Below are positions 30,948 through 39,999 of a stretch of 64,000 nucleotides of DNA, piece after piece; the stretch's first letter is position 1, and each line of letters begins with the position of its first letter. The stretch is from Mesorhizobium huakuii. GTDB lineage: Bacteria > Pseudomonadota > Alphaproteobacteria > Rhizobiales > Rhizobiaceae. A program made the translations under genes and the position numbers. Location: positions 1 to 64,000 of the forward strand of contig NZ_BSNY01000054.1 in assembly GCF_030160235.1 (NCBI RefSeq). Reading direction: 5' to 3'. Below the pieces are notes generated by a model. That model had not been told where the DNA came from, did no database searches, and saw only the letters and a list, made by a program, of their open reading frames with translations.

Positions 30948-32177
30948 ATGGGCAGGCTTGCGATCCTCGCTTGGGCATTTCTGGGACTATTGCTGCTGAG
31001 CGCCGACGCTGAGCCGGCGCGGCGCGTGGCGCTCGTCATCGGCAACGGCACCTATGCCGAGGCCGGCACGCTGGCCAATCCGGTCAACGACGCCCTCGAC
31101 ATCGCCGCCAAGCTGCGCTCCATCGGTTTCCAAGTCATCGAAGGCAACGACCTCGGCAAACGCGAGCTCGAACGCAGCATCGGCGAATTCTCCGATGCGC
31201 TCGAAGGCGCGGGCGTCGGGCTTTTCTACTATGCCGGCCACGGTCTGCAGGTCGATGGGCGCAATTACATCGTGCCGGTCGACGCCAGGCTCGACATGCC
31301 GGTGAAACTGCAGCTCGAAGCCGTGCCGATCGACGAAGTTCTCGACATCATGGAACAGCAGACCAAGGTCAGCCTGGTGTTTCTCGATGCCTGCCGCAAC
31401 AATCCGTTTGCCCGCAGTCTGAGCCGCACCGCCACCACGCGCTCGGCGACGGCGCTCGCCGGCCTGGCGCAGTTCGATTCGACGCGCGGCTCCTTCATCG
31501 CCTTTTCGACGGCGCCGGGCGCGGTCGCCATGGACGGCACCGGGCGCAACTCGCCCTTTGCATCAGCCCTGTTGCGGCACATCGCCGAACCCGGCCAGAG
31601 CATCAACGACATGATGATCGCGGTGCGCCGCGACGTCGTTTCGCAAACCCGAGAAAGCCAGCGCCCATGGGAGCAGGGCTCGCTGCTCGAACGCTTCGAG
31701 TTCGTCCCGGGTGAAGGGCCCGCCCCGAAGCCCAAGCCGACGGCCGAGCCGGCGCCGGCCCAACAGGTCGCGGCGCTGGAGCGCTCCGTGGGCGACGACA
31801 AGGCTTCGATCGAACAATTCCTGCGCCGGGATTATCTGACGCCCGACGCCAGGACGATGGCCGAAACGGTCAAGCGGGTCTACGGCCCGTCGGCCACCAT
31901 TTTCGGCACACGCTACGACGCCGATGCCATCGTCAAGGTGAAGACCGACTGGTTCGCGCAATGGGCCTCGTGGTCGCTCGGGTTGGAACCCGGCAGCCTG
32001 GAGATCACGCCGCATGGCGAGGACCGCGCCGATGCCGCCTTTGCCATGCGCTACGACTATGTGCCCAAGGACAAGTCGGCGGCACGGCTGACCGGCAAGG
32101 CGCGCGTCACGCTCGGGCTGGTCAAGGCCGAAGAGGGATGGCGCATCGAATCCGAAACATCGCAGGCCATGCAATGA
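30948..32177 (+). CDS. Exported caspase-like (peptidase C14) family protein
   Basis: About 409 residues from the ATG at 30948 (an upstream TTG at 30939 is in frame). An N-terminal signal peptide or anchor (MGRLAILAWAFLGLLLLSADA) leads into a C14 fold: RRVALVIGNGTY, then YYAGHGLQ with His98 and FLDACRNNPF with Cys149, a complete His/Cys dyad. The catalytic domain ends near 245. A Pro-rich linker and a C-terminal domain of unknown type (about 285-409, SIEQFLRRDYLTPDARTMAE) follow. Such periplasmic caspase-like proteins are common in rhizobia; substrates are unknown. Divergent from argJ. Confidence 0.88.
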   Translation: MGRLAILAWAFLGLLLLSADAEPARRVALVIGNGTYAEAGTLANPVNDALDIAAKLRSIGFQVIEGNDLGKRELERSIGEFSDALEGAGVGLFYYAGHGLQVDGRNYIVPVDARLDMPVKLQLEAVPIDEVLDIMEQQTKVSLVFLDACRNNPFARSLSRTATTRSATALAGLAQFDSTRGSFIAFSTAPGAVAMDGTGRNSPFASALLRHIAEPGQSINDMMIAVRRDVVSQTRESQRPWEQGSLLERFEFVPGEGPAPKPKPTAEPAPAQQVAALERSVGDDKASIEQFLRRDYLTPDARTMAETVKRVYGPSATIFGTRYDADAIVKVKTDWFAQWASWSLGLEPGSLEITPHGEDRADAAFAMRYDYVPKDKSAARLTGKARVTLGLVKAEEGWRIESETSQAMQ

Positions 32178-32197
32178 TGCGCTGACGGGGCGCGAAT

Positions 32198-33427
32198 TCA
32201 CGCCCGTTGGCGCGACATGAATTCGGTGGCGAAACAGAGCAGGGCCGCAGCCGGCAGCGCCAGGCCGATCCAGGACACCAACGGCCAGCCGCCTTGCGCA
32301 TAGGCCCAACCGCCGACGGCCGAGCCGATCGCGCCGGCGATGAAGAACGTCGCCATGTAAAGCCCGTTGAGACGGCTGCGATGCGCGGCGCCGAGCGCGA
32401 ACAGGTCGCGATAGCCGAGGACAAGGTTGGTCTGCACGCCGAAGTCGAGCACGATTGCCGCGGCGACCAGCATCGCCAGCGAAAGCGTCGAACCGCTGCG
32501 GGCGATATGGGTTACAAGAAAGGCGACGGCGACGCACAGCATGGCAAAGGCCGTCGCCGGGCGGCTCCATCCGCGGTCGGCTACTCTTCCGGCGAGCGGC
32601 GCGGCGATTGCACCGGCGACGCCGGCCAAGGCGAACAGGCCGATGCCGCGCTGTGTCAGGCCGAAATCGGGTCCGGCCAGCAGCAGCGGCGTCGTCGTCC
32701 AGAACAGGCTGAAGGCCGCGAACAGGAACGCCTGGTAGAGAGCCCGCCGCCGCAGGACCGGCGTCGAGCGCGCAATCTGCACCATGGACGCCAAGAGCGC
32801 GCCGTAGCTCAGACGGGCCGTCGGCACGCGCCTGGGCAGCGCAAACCGCAGCACCGCGATCAGCACGATCATGACGATGCAGGAGGTGAAATAGACCACA
32901 TGCCAGGACGACAGCGCCGTGATGAAGCTGGAAAACGGCCGTGACAGCATGATGCCCAGCAACAATCCCACCGAGACATTGCCGACCACGCGGCCACGCC
33001 TGGCCTCCGGCGCCAGGTGCGCCGCATAGGGGATAAGGGTCTGCACCGCGACCGAGCCAAGGCCGACAAACAGCATCGCCGCCAGAAAAGCCGCCGGCTG
33101 CGTTGAAATCGCCGCGCCCAGCAAGGCAAGCGTCGCAACGGCGAGTATGCCAAGCACGAGCCTGCGGTTCTCGATCAGGTCGCCAAGCGGCACGATGAAC
33201 AGCAGGCCCACCCCGTAGCCGATCTGCGCCATCGTGACGATCAGGCCCGCCGCATGTGGCGGCAGGCCAAGTTCGGCGCCGATCGGGCCAATCAGTGGCT
33301 GTGCATAGTAGATATTGGCAACAATCAGCCCGCAGGCGGCAGCCAGCAAGAAGGTCATCCAACTCGAAATTGTCGTCTCGGCGGGCGCGGAGCCGGATGC
33401 GATAATGGTGGTCATGGTGATGTCCAT
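32198..33427 (-). CDS. MFS transporter (12-TM exporter type)
   Basis: About 409 residues from the ATG at 33427 (33415 also possible), with roughly 12 hydrophobic segments. The motif around GDLIENRRLVLG after TM2 and GRVADRGWSRPATA in the middle mark a major facilitator exporter. It is divergent from a TetR regulator with inverted repeats between, the usual plan for an inducible efflux pump. The substrate is unknown. Its end is convergent with the caspase gene, 20 bases apart. Confidence 0.88.
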   Translation of the reverse strand: MDITMTTIIASGSAPAETTISSWMTFLLAAACGLIVANIYYAQPLIGPIGAELGLPPHAAGLIVTMAQIGYGVGLLFIVPLGDLIENRRLVLGILAVATLALLGAAISTQPAAFLAAMLFVGLGSVAVQTLIPYAAHLAPEARRGRVVGNVSVGLLLGIMLSRPFSSFITALSSWHVVYFTSCIVMIVLIAVLRFALPRRVPTARLSYGALLASMVQIARSTPVLRRRALYQAFLFAAFSLFWTTTPLLLAGPDFGLTQRGIGLFALAGVAGAIAAPLAGRVADRGWSRPATAFAMLCVAVAFLVTHIARSGSTLSLAMLVAAAIVLDFGVQTNLVLGYRDLFALGAAHRSRLNGLYMATFFIAGAIGSAVGGWAYAQGGWPLVSWIGLALPAAALLCFATEFMSRQRA

Positions 33428-33440
33428 GGGAACGAGACGT

Positions 33441-33472
33441 TTCGTTGAATAGAACGAACCGTTCCGTTTCGT
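33441..33472. promoter_or_regulatory. TetR-type operator candidates upstream of the MFS gene
   Basis: A perfect inverted repeat TTCGTT-GAATAG-AACGAA spans 33441-33458. Its right half-site pairs again with TTCGT at 33468-33472 (ACGAA at 33454-33458), giving two overlapping palindromes. They lie 14-45 bases upstream of the MFS start codon, where a repressor would block transcription. Confidence 0.55.
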
Positions 33473-33694
33473 CAAGCGATGATGTATTGGTATCTCGATG
33501 TGTGAGCAATCTCTTGGCATCAGCGCATTTTGCGGCCAAATGGCTTCATTTGGCGTCCGCACGAACGCTGCAAGGAAAGCGAACGATTTGCTCCAGGATG
33601 ACAAGCATCCGGCTGGCAAAAATACGGGCGAGGCAACAGGTGCCGGCGGCTTGTCGTTTCAGCCGACACGCAACCGCTTCAGGAGGAAGCGCTC

Positions 33695-34294
33695 ATGGGC
33701 GAAATCGTCGATCCGGCACGCAAGTCGATTGGCGCCAGGCGCAATCCCGACAGCGCCGAAGCCATTCTGGAGGCTGCCGAAGCCGTGCTGATCGAGGCCG
33801 GCTATGCCGGTTTCTCGATCGAGGCGGTGGCGCGGCGCGCCCGTGCCGGCAAGCCGACCATCTATCGCTGGTGGCCGAGCAAGGCAGCCTTGCTGCTCGA
33901 GGTCTACCAGCGCCAGAAGCGCGTCGACCTTCCCGACACCGGAAGCCTGGAGGAGGATCTCGTCGGCTTCCTGATCAATCTGTTCACGCACTGGCGCGAG
34001 ACATCGTCGGGGAGTGTCTTCAAGTCGCTGATCGCCGAGGCCCAATCGGATGAAACCGCGGCTGCGGCGCTTGCCGGCTATGCCGGAGGGCGCCGCACCC
34101 ACACCGGCCAGATCATCGAGCGCGCCAAGGCACGCGGCGAGATCGCCGGCGATATCGACCCGGGCGTGGTCGCCGATCTCGTCGCCTCCTACGCCTGGCG
34201 GCATCTCCTGATCAACCGGCTTGACGAGCCAGAGGCGGCGATACGCAAGATGGTCCGCTATCTCCTGCAAGGCATAGAAGCGCCCGGCAGATAG
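33695..34294 (+). CDS. TetR/AcrR family transcriptional regulator
   Basis: A 199-residue TetR-type repressor: N-terminal helix-turn-helix (about 20-66; ILEAAEAVLIEAGYAGFSIEAVARRA, KPTIYRWWPSKAALLLEVY) and a C-terminal ligand/dimer domain (about 80-195) of the TetR_C_11-like sort. AGGAGG-like bases stand before the ATG. It is divergent from the MFS exporter, its likely target. The 214 bases between 33481 and 33694 hold no gene that I can support. Confidence 0.93.
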   Translation: MGEIVDPARKSIGARRNPDSAEAILEAAEAVLIEAGYAGFSIEAVARRARAGKPTIYRWWPSKAALLLEVYQRQKRVDLPDTGSLEEDLVGFLINLFTHWRETSSGSVFKSLIAEAQSDETAAAALAGYAGGRRTHTGQIIERAKARGEIAGDIDPGVVADLVASYAWRHLLINRLDEPEAAIRKMVRYLLQGIEAPGR

Positions 34295-34308
34295 CGGCGG
34301 CCAATAAA

Positions 34309-34341
34309 AAGGGCGCGGCAACCCTTGGCTGCCGCGCCCTT
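34309..34341 (-). terminator. Terminator between tetR and the PPIase gene, probably bidirectional
   Basis: A perfect 12-bp GC-rich stem (34309-34320 with 34330-34341) closes a 9-base loop. On the minus strand it is followed by TTTTTATT, a good terminator for the leftward PPIase gene ending at 34362. On the plus strand the following TTCTTG is weaker but could also stop tetR transcripts. Confidence 0.82.
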
Positions 34342-34361
34342 CTTGAAAAAATCGTTCAGGC

Positions 34362-35273
34362 TTACTTGCCGGCTTCCATCGTATCGACGGCCTGCTTCAG
34401 CTTGGCGTCGGGGATCTCGACCTTCGCGCCGGCGCGCAGCGACTTGACCAGCGCGAAATACTTGTCGCGGATGACCGCCTGCTTGGCCTGGTCCTTGACG
34501 TCGTCGAAGGCCGGCGGCTGCTTGGCGCGCTTGTCCTCGAGCTTGATGACGTGCCAGCCGAACTGCGACTGCACCGGCTCCTTGGTGTATTTGCCGACCT
34601 CGAGCGCGAAGGCCGCCTTGTCGAACTCCGGCACCATCTGCCCAGGCCCGAACCAGCCGAGATCGCCGCCGTTGGACTTGCCCGAGGGATCGCTGGTGTG
34701 CTCGTTGGCGAGCTTCTGGAAGTCGGCGCCGCCGTCGAGCTGCTTGATGATCGCCTCGGCCTCTTCCTTCGTCTTCACGAGGATGTGACGGGCATGCACC
34801 TCGTTGACCGGCGGCGTGTTGGCGATTTCCTGGTCGTAGCGGGCGCGGATCTCGGCGTCGGTTACCTTGTCGACGACGCCCTTCTCGACCATCTCGCCAT
34901 GCAGCGCGCGCTGCTGCAGGAAGGCCATGCGGCGCTGGAAGTCGGGATCCTTGTCGAGACCGTCGGTAACGGCCTTGGCGGCCATGACGCGGATCTCGAT
35001 GGCCGCCGAAAGGGCGGCCGCGCGGCGCTGTTCAGGCGGCAGCTGCGCGAATTGCTGCGACAGCTCGCCTTCGGCGAGCACCAGGTCGGCTTCGGTCAGG
35101 GGCTGGCCGTTGACCGTGGCGACCACGGCATTCGGGTCGACCGGCGCCGCCGCGGGTGCGGCCGGAGCAGCAGGAGCGGCCTCCTGCGCCATGACGGGCG
35201 ACAGGCAAAGAGCCGACAGGCCGAAGGCCAGACCAAGGCTGGCGAGCGACGCACGGCGGAACAACAAGGGCAT
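34362..35273 (-). CDS. Periplasmic parvulin-type peptidyl-prolyl isomerase
   Basis: A 303-residue exported folding helper (PrsA/SurA class) that isomerises prolyl bonds in secreted and outer-membrane proteins. Signal peptide (1-29, ending SPVMAQ), an Ala/Pro-rich linker, an N-terminal SurA-like helical domain (about 45-145) and a rotamase domain (about 155-250) with HARHILVKTKEEAEAII, SNGGDLGWFGPGQMVPEF and SQFGWHVIKLED. Divergent from secA, so the translocase and a post-translocation chaperone are side by side, a pairing conserved in Rhizobiales. Confidence 0.94.
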   Translation of the reverse strand: MPLLFRRASLASLGLAFGLSALCLSPVMAQEAAPAAPAAPAAAPVDPNAVVATVNGQPLTEADLVLAEGELSQQFAQLPPEQRRAAALSAAIEIRVMAAKAVTDGLDKDPDFQRRMAFLQQRALHGEMVEKGVVDKVTDAEIRARYDQEIANTPPVNEVHARHILVKTKEEAEAIIKQLDGGADFQKLANEHTSDPSGKSNGGDLGWFGPGQMVPEFDKAAFALEVGKYTKEPVQSQFGWHVIKLEDKRAKQPPAFDDVKDQAKQAVIRDKYFALVKSLRAGAKVEIPDAKLKQAVDTMEAGK

Positions 35274-35368
35274 AAGGATGACTCCGGTGAAGGATTGTAA
35301 GGAGGGGTGGCTTCCAGATCAGCCAGATTGTGGCGGAATTTGGCGCGACCGGCAGGGCCAGCGCGGCG

Positions 35369-35397
35369 TTGACATCAGTTGAGCCCCCTCTTATCTG
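35369..35397 (+). promoter_or_regulatory. Sigma-70 type promoter of secA
   Basis: A perfect TTGACA at 35369-35374 and TATCTG at 35392-35397 are separated by 17 bases and point to secA. The leader would be about 130 bases. The region could house post-transcriptional control of secA, but no SecM-like gene is seen. Confidence 0.6.
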
Positions 35398-35535
35398 TCC
35401 AACGACTTTGCGTCCAGAACCGTTTTCCGGGCGCTTTTTGTGTTTGCCCGTATTGAGGCGGTGCGATCACGCGGATTTGATGGGGCCGGCCGGCGCCTGT
35501 CTCAAGATTGAGAATTCTATCGAAAGGACCATTGG

Positions 35536-38268
35536 ATGGTCAGTCTCGGCGGTCTCGCCCGTAAGGTTTTCGGTTCCTCCAACGACCGTCGGGTCAAATC
35601 GACCCGGCCCCGTGTCGAGGCGATCAACGCCATGGAAAACGAGATGCGGGCGCTCTCCGACGCCGAACTCGCGGGGCGCACGGAAAAATTCCGCCAGGAT
35701 ATCGCCAATGGCGCCAGCCTTGACGACCTTCTTGTCCCGGCCTTCGCCACCGCGCGCGAGGCGGCACGCCGCGTGCTCGGCATGCGCCCCTTCGACGTCC
35801 AGCTGATCGGCGGCATGGTGCTGCACAATGGCGGCATCGCCGAGATGCGCACCGGCGAGGGCAAGACCCTGGTCGCGACGCTGCCGGTCTACCTCAACGC
35901 GCTGGCCGGCAAGGGCGTCCACGTCGTCACCGTCAACGACTATCTTGCCACGCGCGACTCCGAATGGATGGGCCGCGTCTACAAATTCCTCGGCCTCTCG
36001 GTCGGCGTCATCGTCCATGGCCTGTCGGACGAGGAACGCAGCGCCGCCTACGCCGCCGACGTCACCTACGCCACCAACAACGAACTCGGCTTCGACTATC
36101 TGCGCGACAACATGAAGTACGAGCGCGCCCAGATGGTGCAGCGCGGCCACAATTACGCGATCGTCGACGAAGTCGATTCCATCCTGGTCGACGAGGCACG
36201 TACGCCGCTGATCATTTCCGGTCCGCTCGAGGACCGTTCGGAAATGTACAACACCATCGACACCTTCATCATCCAGCTGCAGCCGCAGGATTATGAGATC
36301 GACGAGAAGCAGAAGACCTCGATCTTCACCGAGGAAGGCACCGAGAAGCTGGAGAACCTGCTGCGCGATGCCGGCCTGCTGAAGGGCGAGTCGCTCTATG
36401 ACGTCGAGAACGTCGCCATCGTCCATCACGTCAACAACGCGCTGAAGGCGCACCGGCTGTTCCAGCGCGACAAGGACTACATCGTGCGCAACGGCGAGAT
36501 CGTCATCATCGACGAGTTCACCGGCCGCATGATGCCCGGCCGCCGCTATTCGGAAGGCCTGCACCAAGCGCTGGAAGCCAAGGAGCACGTGGCGATCCAG
36601 CCGGAGAACCAGACGCTCGCCTCCGTCACCTTCCAGAACTACTTCCGCCTCTACAAGAAGCTCTCCGGCATGACCGGCACGGCGCTGACCGAGGCCGAGG
36701 AATTCGGCAACATCTACGGTCTCGAAGTCACCGAGATCCCGACCAATTTGCCGGTCATCCGCAAGGACGAGGACGACGAGGTCTACCGGACGGTCGAGGA
36801 GAAGTACAAGGCGATCGTCAAGGAGATCCGCGAAGCCAGCGCCAAGGGCCAGCCGACGCTGGTCGGCACCACCTCGATCGAGAAGTCCGAGCAGCTGGCG
36901 GAGCGCCTGCGCAAGGAAGGTTTCAAGGATTTCGAGGTGCTGAACGCCCGCCACCACGAGCGCGAGGCGGCGATCGTCGCCCAGGCCGGCAAGCCCGGCG
37001 CCATCACCATCGCCACCAACATGGCCGGCCGCGGCACCGACATCAAGCTCGGCGGCAATGCCGAGATGCGCATCGCCGACGAACTGGGCGACATGCCGGA
37101 AGGCCCGGAGCGCGAGGCGCGCGAAAAGGAGATCATTGCCGACGTAGAGCGCCTGAAGGAAAAGGCGCTGGCCGCCGGCGGCCTCTACGTGCTCGCCACC
37201 GAGCGCCATGAATCGCGCCGCATCGACAACCAGTTGCGTGGCCGTTCCGGCCGCCAGGGCGATCCGGGCCGTTCGAAGTTCTTCTTGTCGCTGCAGGACG
37301 ATTTGATGCGCATCTTCGGCTCCGAGCGCATGGACGGCATGCTGCAGAAGCTCGGCCTCAAGGAAGACGAGGCCATCATCCATCCCTGGATCAACAAGGC
37401 GCTGGAAAAGGCGCAGAAGAAGGTCGAAGCGCGCAACTTCGACATCCGCAAGAACCTGCTGAAATATGACGACGTCTCCAACGACCAGCGCAAGGTGGTG
37501 TTCGAGCAGCGCATCGAGCTGATGGACGGCGAAGGCCTGTCGGAAACCATTGCCGAGATGCGCGAGGGCGTCATCGACGAGATCGTCGCCAAGGCCATTC
37601 CTGAAAACGCCTATGCCGAGCAGTGGGATGTCGCCGGACTGAAGGCCGAGGTCGCCGAATTCCTCAATCTCGACCTGCCGGTCGAGGAGTGGGCCAAGGA
37701 AGAAGGCATCGCCGAGGACGACATCCGCGAGCGCATCACAGCTGCCGCCGACGCCGCCGCCAAGGAGCGCTCCGAGCGCTTCGGCCCCGAAGTGATGAAC
37801 TATGTCGAGCGCTCCGTGGTGCTGCAGACGCTCGACCATCTCTGGCGCGAGCACATCGTCAACCTTGACCATCTGCGTTCGGTCGTCGGCTTCCGCGGCT
37901 ACGCGCAGCGCGATCCGCTGCAGGAGTACAAGAGCGAGGCGTTCGAGCTGTTCCAGGCGATGCTGGGCAATCTGCGCCAGGCCGTCACCGCGCAGCTGAT
38001 GCGCGTCGAGCTGGTCCGCCAGGCCGCCGAAGCCCCGCCCCCGGAGGCGCCCGACATGTTCGGCACGCACATTGACGGCACCACCGGCGAGAACGATTTC
38101 GAAGGCGGTGATACGGCCCTCTTGGTGCGCCAGGAGCAGAGCGCCGTCGTCGCCCCCGAAGACCGCGACCCGAACAACCAGGCGACCTGGGGCAAGGTCG
38201 GCCGCAACGAAGCCTGCCCCTGCGGCTCAGGCAAGAAGTACAAGCACTGCCATGGCGCGTTTGCGTAA
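35536..38268 (+). CDS. secA: Protein translocase ATPase SecA
   Basis: A 910-residue motor that drives unfolded preproteins through SecYEG. NBD1 carries Walker A MRTGEGKT with Lys110 and the DEAD-like [20 protein letters not shown]; the preprotein cross-linking domain, NBD2 ([14 protein letters not shown]), helical scaffold and wing follow. The C-terminal zinc-binding tail is intact: Cys894-Pro-Cys896 with Cys905-His906 for SecB docking. AAGGA precedes the ATG. Length matches the proteobacterial type. Confidence 0.99.
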   Translation: MVSLGGLARKVFGSSNDRRVKSTRPRVEAINAMENEMRALSDAELAGRTEKFRQDIANGASLDDLLVPAFATAREAARRVLGMRPFDVQLIGGMVLHNGGIAEMRTGEGKTLVATLPVYLNALAGKGVHVVTVNDYLATRDSEWMGRVYKFLGLSVGVIVHGLSDEERSAAYAADVTYATNNELGFDYLRDNMKYERAQMVQRGHNYAIVDEVDSILVDEARTPLIISGPLEDRSEMYNTIDTFIIQLQPQDYEIDEKQKTSIFTEEGTEKLENLLRDAGLLKGESLYDVENVAIVHHVNNALKAHRLFQRDKDYIVRNGEIVIIDEFTGRMMPGRRYSEGLHQALEAKEHVAIQPENQTLASVTFQNYFRLYKKLSGMTGTALTEAEEFGNIYGLEVTEIPTNLPVIRKDEDDEVYRTVEEKYKAIVKEIREASAKGQPTLVGTTSIEKSEQLAERLRKEGFKDFEVLNARHHEREAAIVAQAGKPGAITIATNMAGRGTDIKLGGNAEMRIADELGDMPEGPEREAREKEIIADVERLKEKALAAGGLYVLATERHESRRIDNQLRGRSGRQGDPGRSKFFLSLQDDLMRIFGSERMDGMLQKLGLKEDEAIIHPWINKALEKAQKKVEARNFDIRKNLLKYDDVSNDQRKVVFEQRIELMDGEGLSETIAEMREGVIDEIVAKAIPENAYAEQWDVAGLKAEVAEFLNLDLPVEEWAKEEGIAEDDIRERITAAADAAAKERSERFGPEVMNYVERSVVLQTLDHLWREHIVNLDHLRSVVGFRGYAQRDPLQEYKSEAFELFQAMLGNLRQAVTAQLMRVELVRQAAEAPPPEAPDMFGTHIDGTTGENDFEGGDTALLVRQEQSAVVAPEDRDPNNQATWGKVGRNEACPCGSGKKYKHCHGAFA

Positions 38269-38278
38269 GGACGCTCTT

Positions 38279-38333
38279 CCTTCTCCCCGTTCCACGGGGA
38301 GAAGGTGGCCGCAGGGCCGGATAAGGGGCAGCG
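38279..38333. repeat. Hairpin repeat of the rhizobial CTTCTCCCCG family
   Basis: A perfect 12-bp stem (38279-38290 with 38294-38305, CCTTCTCCCCGT/ACGGGGAGAAGG) with a 3-base loop begins 10 bases after the secA stop. It continues into GTGGCCGCAGGGCCGGATAAG and GGGGCAGC. This sequence type recurs many times in Mesorhizobium and relatives (from general knowledge). It has no T run, so it may trim or stabilise the secA mRNA end rather than terminate. Confidence 0.65.
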
Positions 38334-38598
38334 CCGAGTTCCAAGATATGGCCTGTCTCCTCTAGCCGCATCGCGGTTGGTGTTCCGCAACACGGCGGAT
38401 CTCGAAAAGCGGATTCTGGGCTTCACCCACTTAAGCGGTCGCCAGCCGTTCGCTGTCGCTCCGCGCGTTCGTCGCTCGAAAAACCAAATCGTTGGCTTTT
38501 CGTCCGCAGCCCGCCCCGCCCCCTCACCCAACCGTTTCTTAATGTGTCTCCGCTACACCAACGCCTGAAAAAGAGGCGGAAAACGGAGAGAGATCGGG
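38306..38598. other. Intergenic stretch between secA and the flippase gene
   Basis: No gene seen. Besides the tail of the repeat it holds an imperfect hairpin at 38477-38502 (arms CGAAAAACCA and TGGCTTTTCG, one mismatch). The remainder is ordinary GC-rich sequence with a pyrimidine-rich patch (38515-38530). GGAGAGAG at 38585-38592 is the ribosome site of the following GTG-started gene. Confidence 0.5.
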
Positions 38599-39999
38599 GT
38601 GCGCTTTTCCGCGGCCACGACTGCCGGGCGGTTCTTGCCGCAGCGTTTGGCGCTGCGCGTCGAGCCGTTGCTTGGCCGCATCGACGCCGTGCTGTTCACC
38701 GCCGATGAGCGTGGCGAGGCCGGCCGCATGTCGGTCATCGCCTTTTCCATCCGCATCGTCAGCGCCGTCATCGCCTTCATCAGCCAGGTGCTGATGGCGC
38801 GCTGGATGGGTTCGTTCGAATACGGCATCTTCGTGCTCGTCTGGGTGACGATGGTCATCGTCGGCAACCTCGCCTGCCTCGGCTTCCACACCTCGGTCAT
38901 CCGCTTCATCCCCGAATACCGCGAGCGCGGCCTGATGGATGAACTGCGCGGCATTGTCGTGGCCAGCCGGCTGTTCGTGCTGATCGCCTCCACCATCATC
39001 GCCGGGCTTGGCGCGCTCGGCGTCTGGCTGTCGGCGCCGTGGATCGAAAACTATTACGTCATCCCGTTCATCCTCGGCGTCATCTGCCTGCCGATGATCG
39101 CGCTGTCGGATCTGTTGCAGGGCCAGGCCAGGGCGAACAGCTGGGCGCTGTTTGCCCTGTCGCCGACCTATCTGATACGGCCGGTGCTGATCCTGCTGTT
39201 CATGGCGCTGATGCTTTTCGCCGGCTACGCCGCCGATGCCAGGACGGCGATCTTCGCCTCGATCGCCGCCACCTACGTCACCACGCTTGCCCAGTTGATC
39301 GGCATCACGCACCGCATGGAAAGGCAGATCCCGGCCGGGCCCATGAAGGTGCATTTCGCGCAATGGTTCATCGTCTCGCTGCCGATCTTCCTGGTCGAAA
39401 GCTTCTTCTTCCTGCTCACCAATGCCGACGTACTGATGGTCGGCGCCTATATGGATCCCAACGACGTCGCCGTCTATTTCGCCACCGTCAAGACGCTGGC
39501 GCTGGTGCATTTCGTCTATTTCGCCGTCAAGGCCGGCGTCGCGCAGCGCTATGCGCAGTTCACCCATGGCGAGCCGGAAAGGCTTGCCGCCTTTGCCCGC
39601 GAGACGGTGTCGTGGACCTTCTGGCCCTCGCTGCTGATGGCGCTGCTGGTGCTGGCGCTGGGCAAGCCCATGCTGGTGCTGTTTGGCCCTGAATTCACAT
39701 CGGGCTATCCGCTGCTGTTCCTGCTCGTCTTCGGCGTCGTGGCGCGCGCCGCTGTCGGCCCGTGCGAAAGCCTGCTCACCATGAGCGGCAACCAGAACAT
39801 CTGCGCCGCCGTCTATGCCATGACACTGGCCTTCAACATCGGCCTCAACGTCGTGCTGATCCCGATGTTCGGCCTGTGGGGCGCCGCCATGGCCACCGCC
39901 TTCGCCATGATCTTCGAGGCCGGCGCGCTGTCCTTCACGGTCTGGCGCAAGCTCGGCATCGTCATGGCGATCTTCGTGCCTGCCAAAGGAGCCGCCTGA
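38599..39999 (+). CDS. Polysaccharide flippase (MOP superfamily, Wzx/MurJ-like)
   Basis: A 466-residue membrane protein with about 12-14 hydrophobic segments in the polysaccharide-transporter arrangement, including the N-terminal ISQVLMARWMGSFEYGIFVLV and the C-terminal GLWGAAMATAFAMIFEAGAL. It should flip a lipid-linked saccharide across the inner membrane. A GTG start follows GGAGAGAG. The first ~45 residues are soluble. The stop overlaps the next gene by one base (TGATG), starting a run of four closely packed genes. No glycosyltransferase is in the run, so the lipid-linked substrate must be made elsewhere. Confidence 0.9.
   Translation: MRFSAATTAGRFLPQRLALRVEPLLGRIDAVLFTADERGEAGRMSVIAFSIRIVSAVIAFISQVLMARWMGSFEYGIFVLVWVTMVIVGNLACLGFHTSVIRFIPEYRERGLMDELRGIVVASRLFVLIASTIIAGLGALGVWLSAPWIENYYVIPFILGVICLPMIALSDLLQGQARANSWALFALSPTYLIRPVLILLFMALMLFAGYAADARTAIFASIAATYVTTLAQLIGITHRMERQIPAGPMKVHFAQWFIVSLPIFLVESFFFLLTNADVLMVGAYMDPNDVAVYFATVKTLALVHFVYFAVKAGVAQRYAQFTHGEPERLAAFARETVSWTFWPSLLMALLVLALGKPMLVLFGPEFTSGYPLLFLLVFGVVARAAVGPCESLLTMSGNQNICAAVYAMTLAFNIGLNVVLIPMFGLWGAAMATAFAMIFEAGALSFTVWRKLGIVMAIFVPAKGAA

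Noticed and set aside
30948-32177. Caspase-like gene as part of an anti-phage defence system
   Set aside because: It has a signal peptide, and no gasdermin, TPR-CHAT or other defence partners are adjacent; periplasmic function is more likely.
31563-33539. 658-residue minus-strand frame over the caspase end and the MFS gene
   Set aside because: It reads a different frame of the MFS gene; the MFS frame has the correct hydrophobic pattern.
35467-38070. 867-residue open frame antisense to secA
   Set aside because: Shadow of secA, with Leu/Val/Asp-rich complement composition and no recognisable motif.
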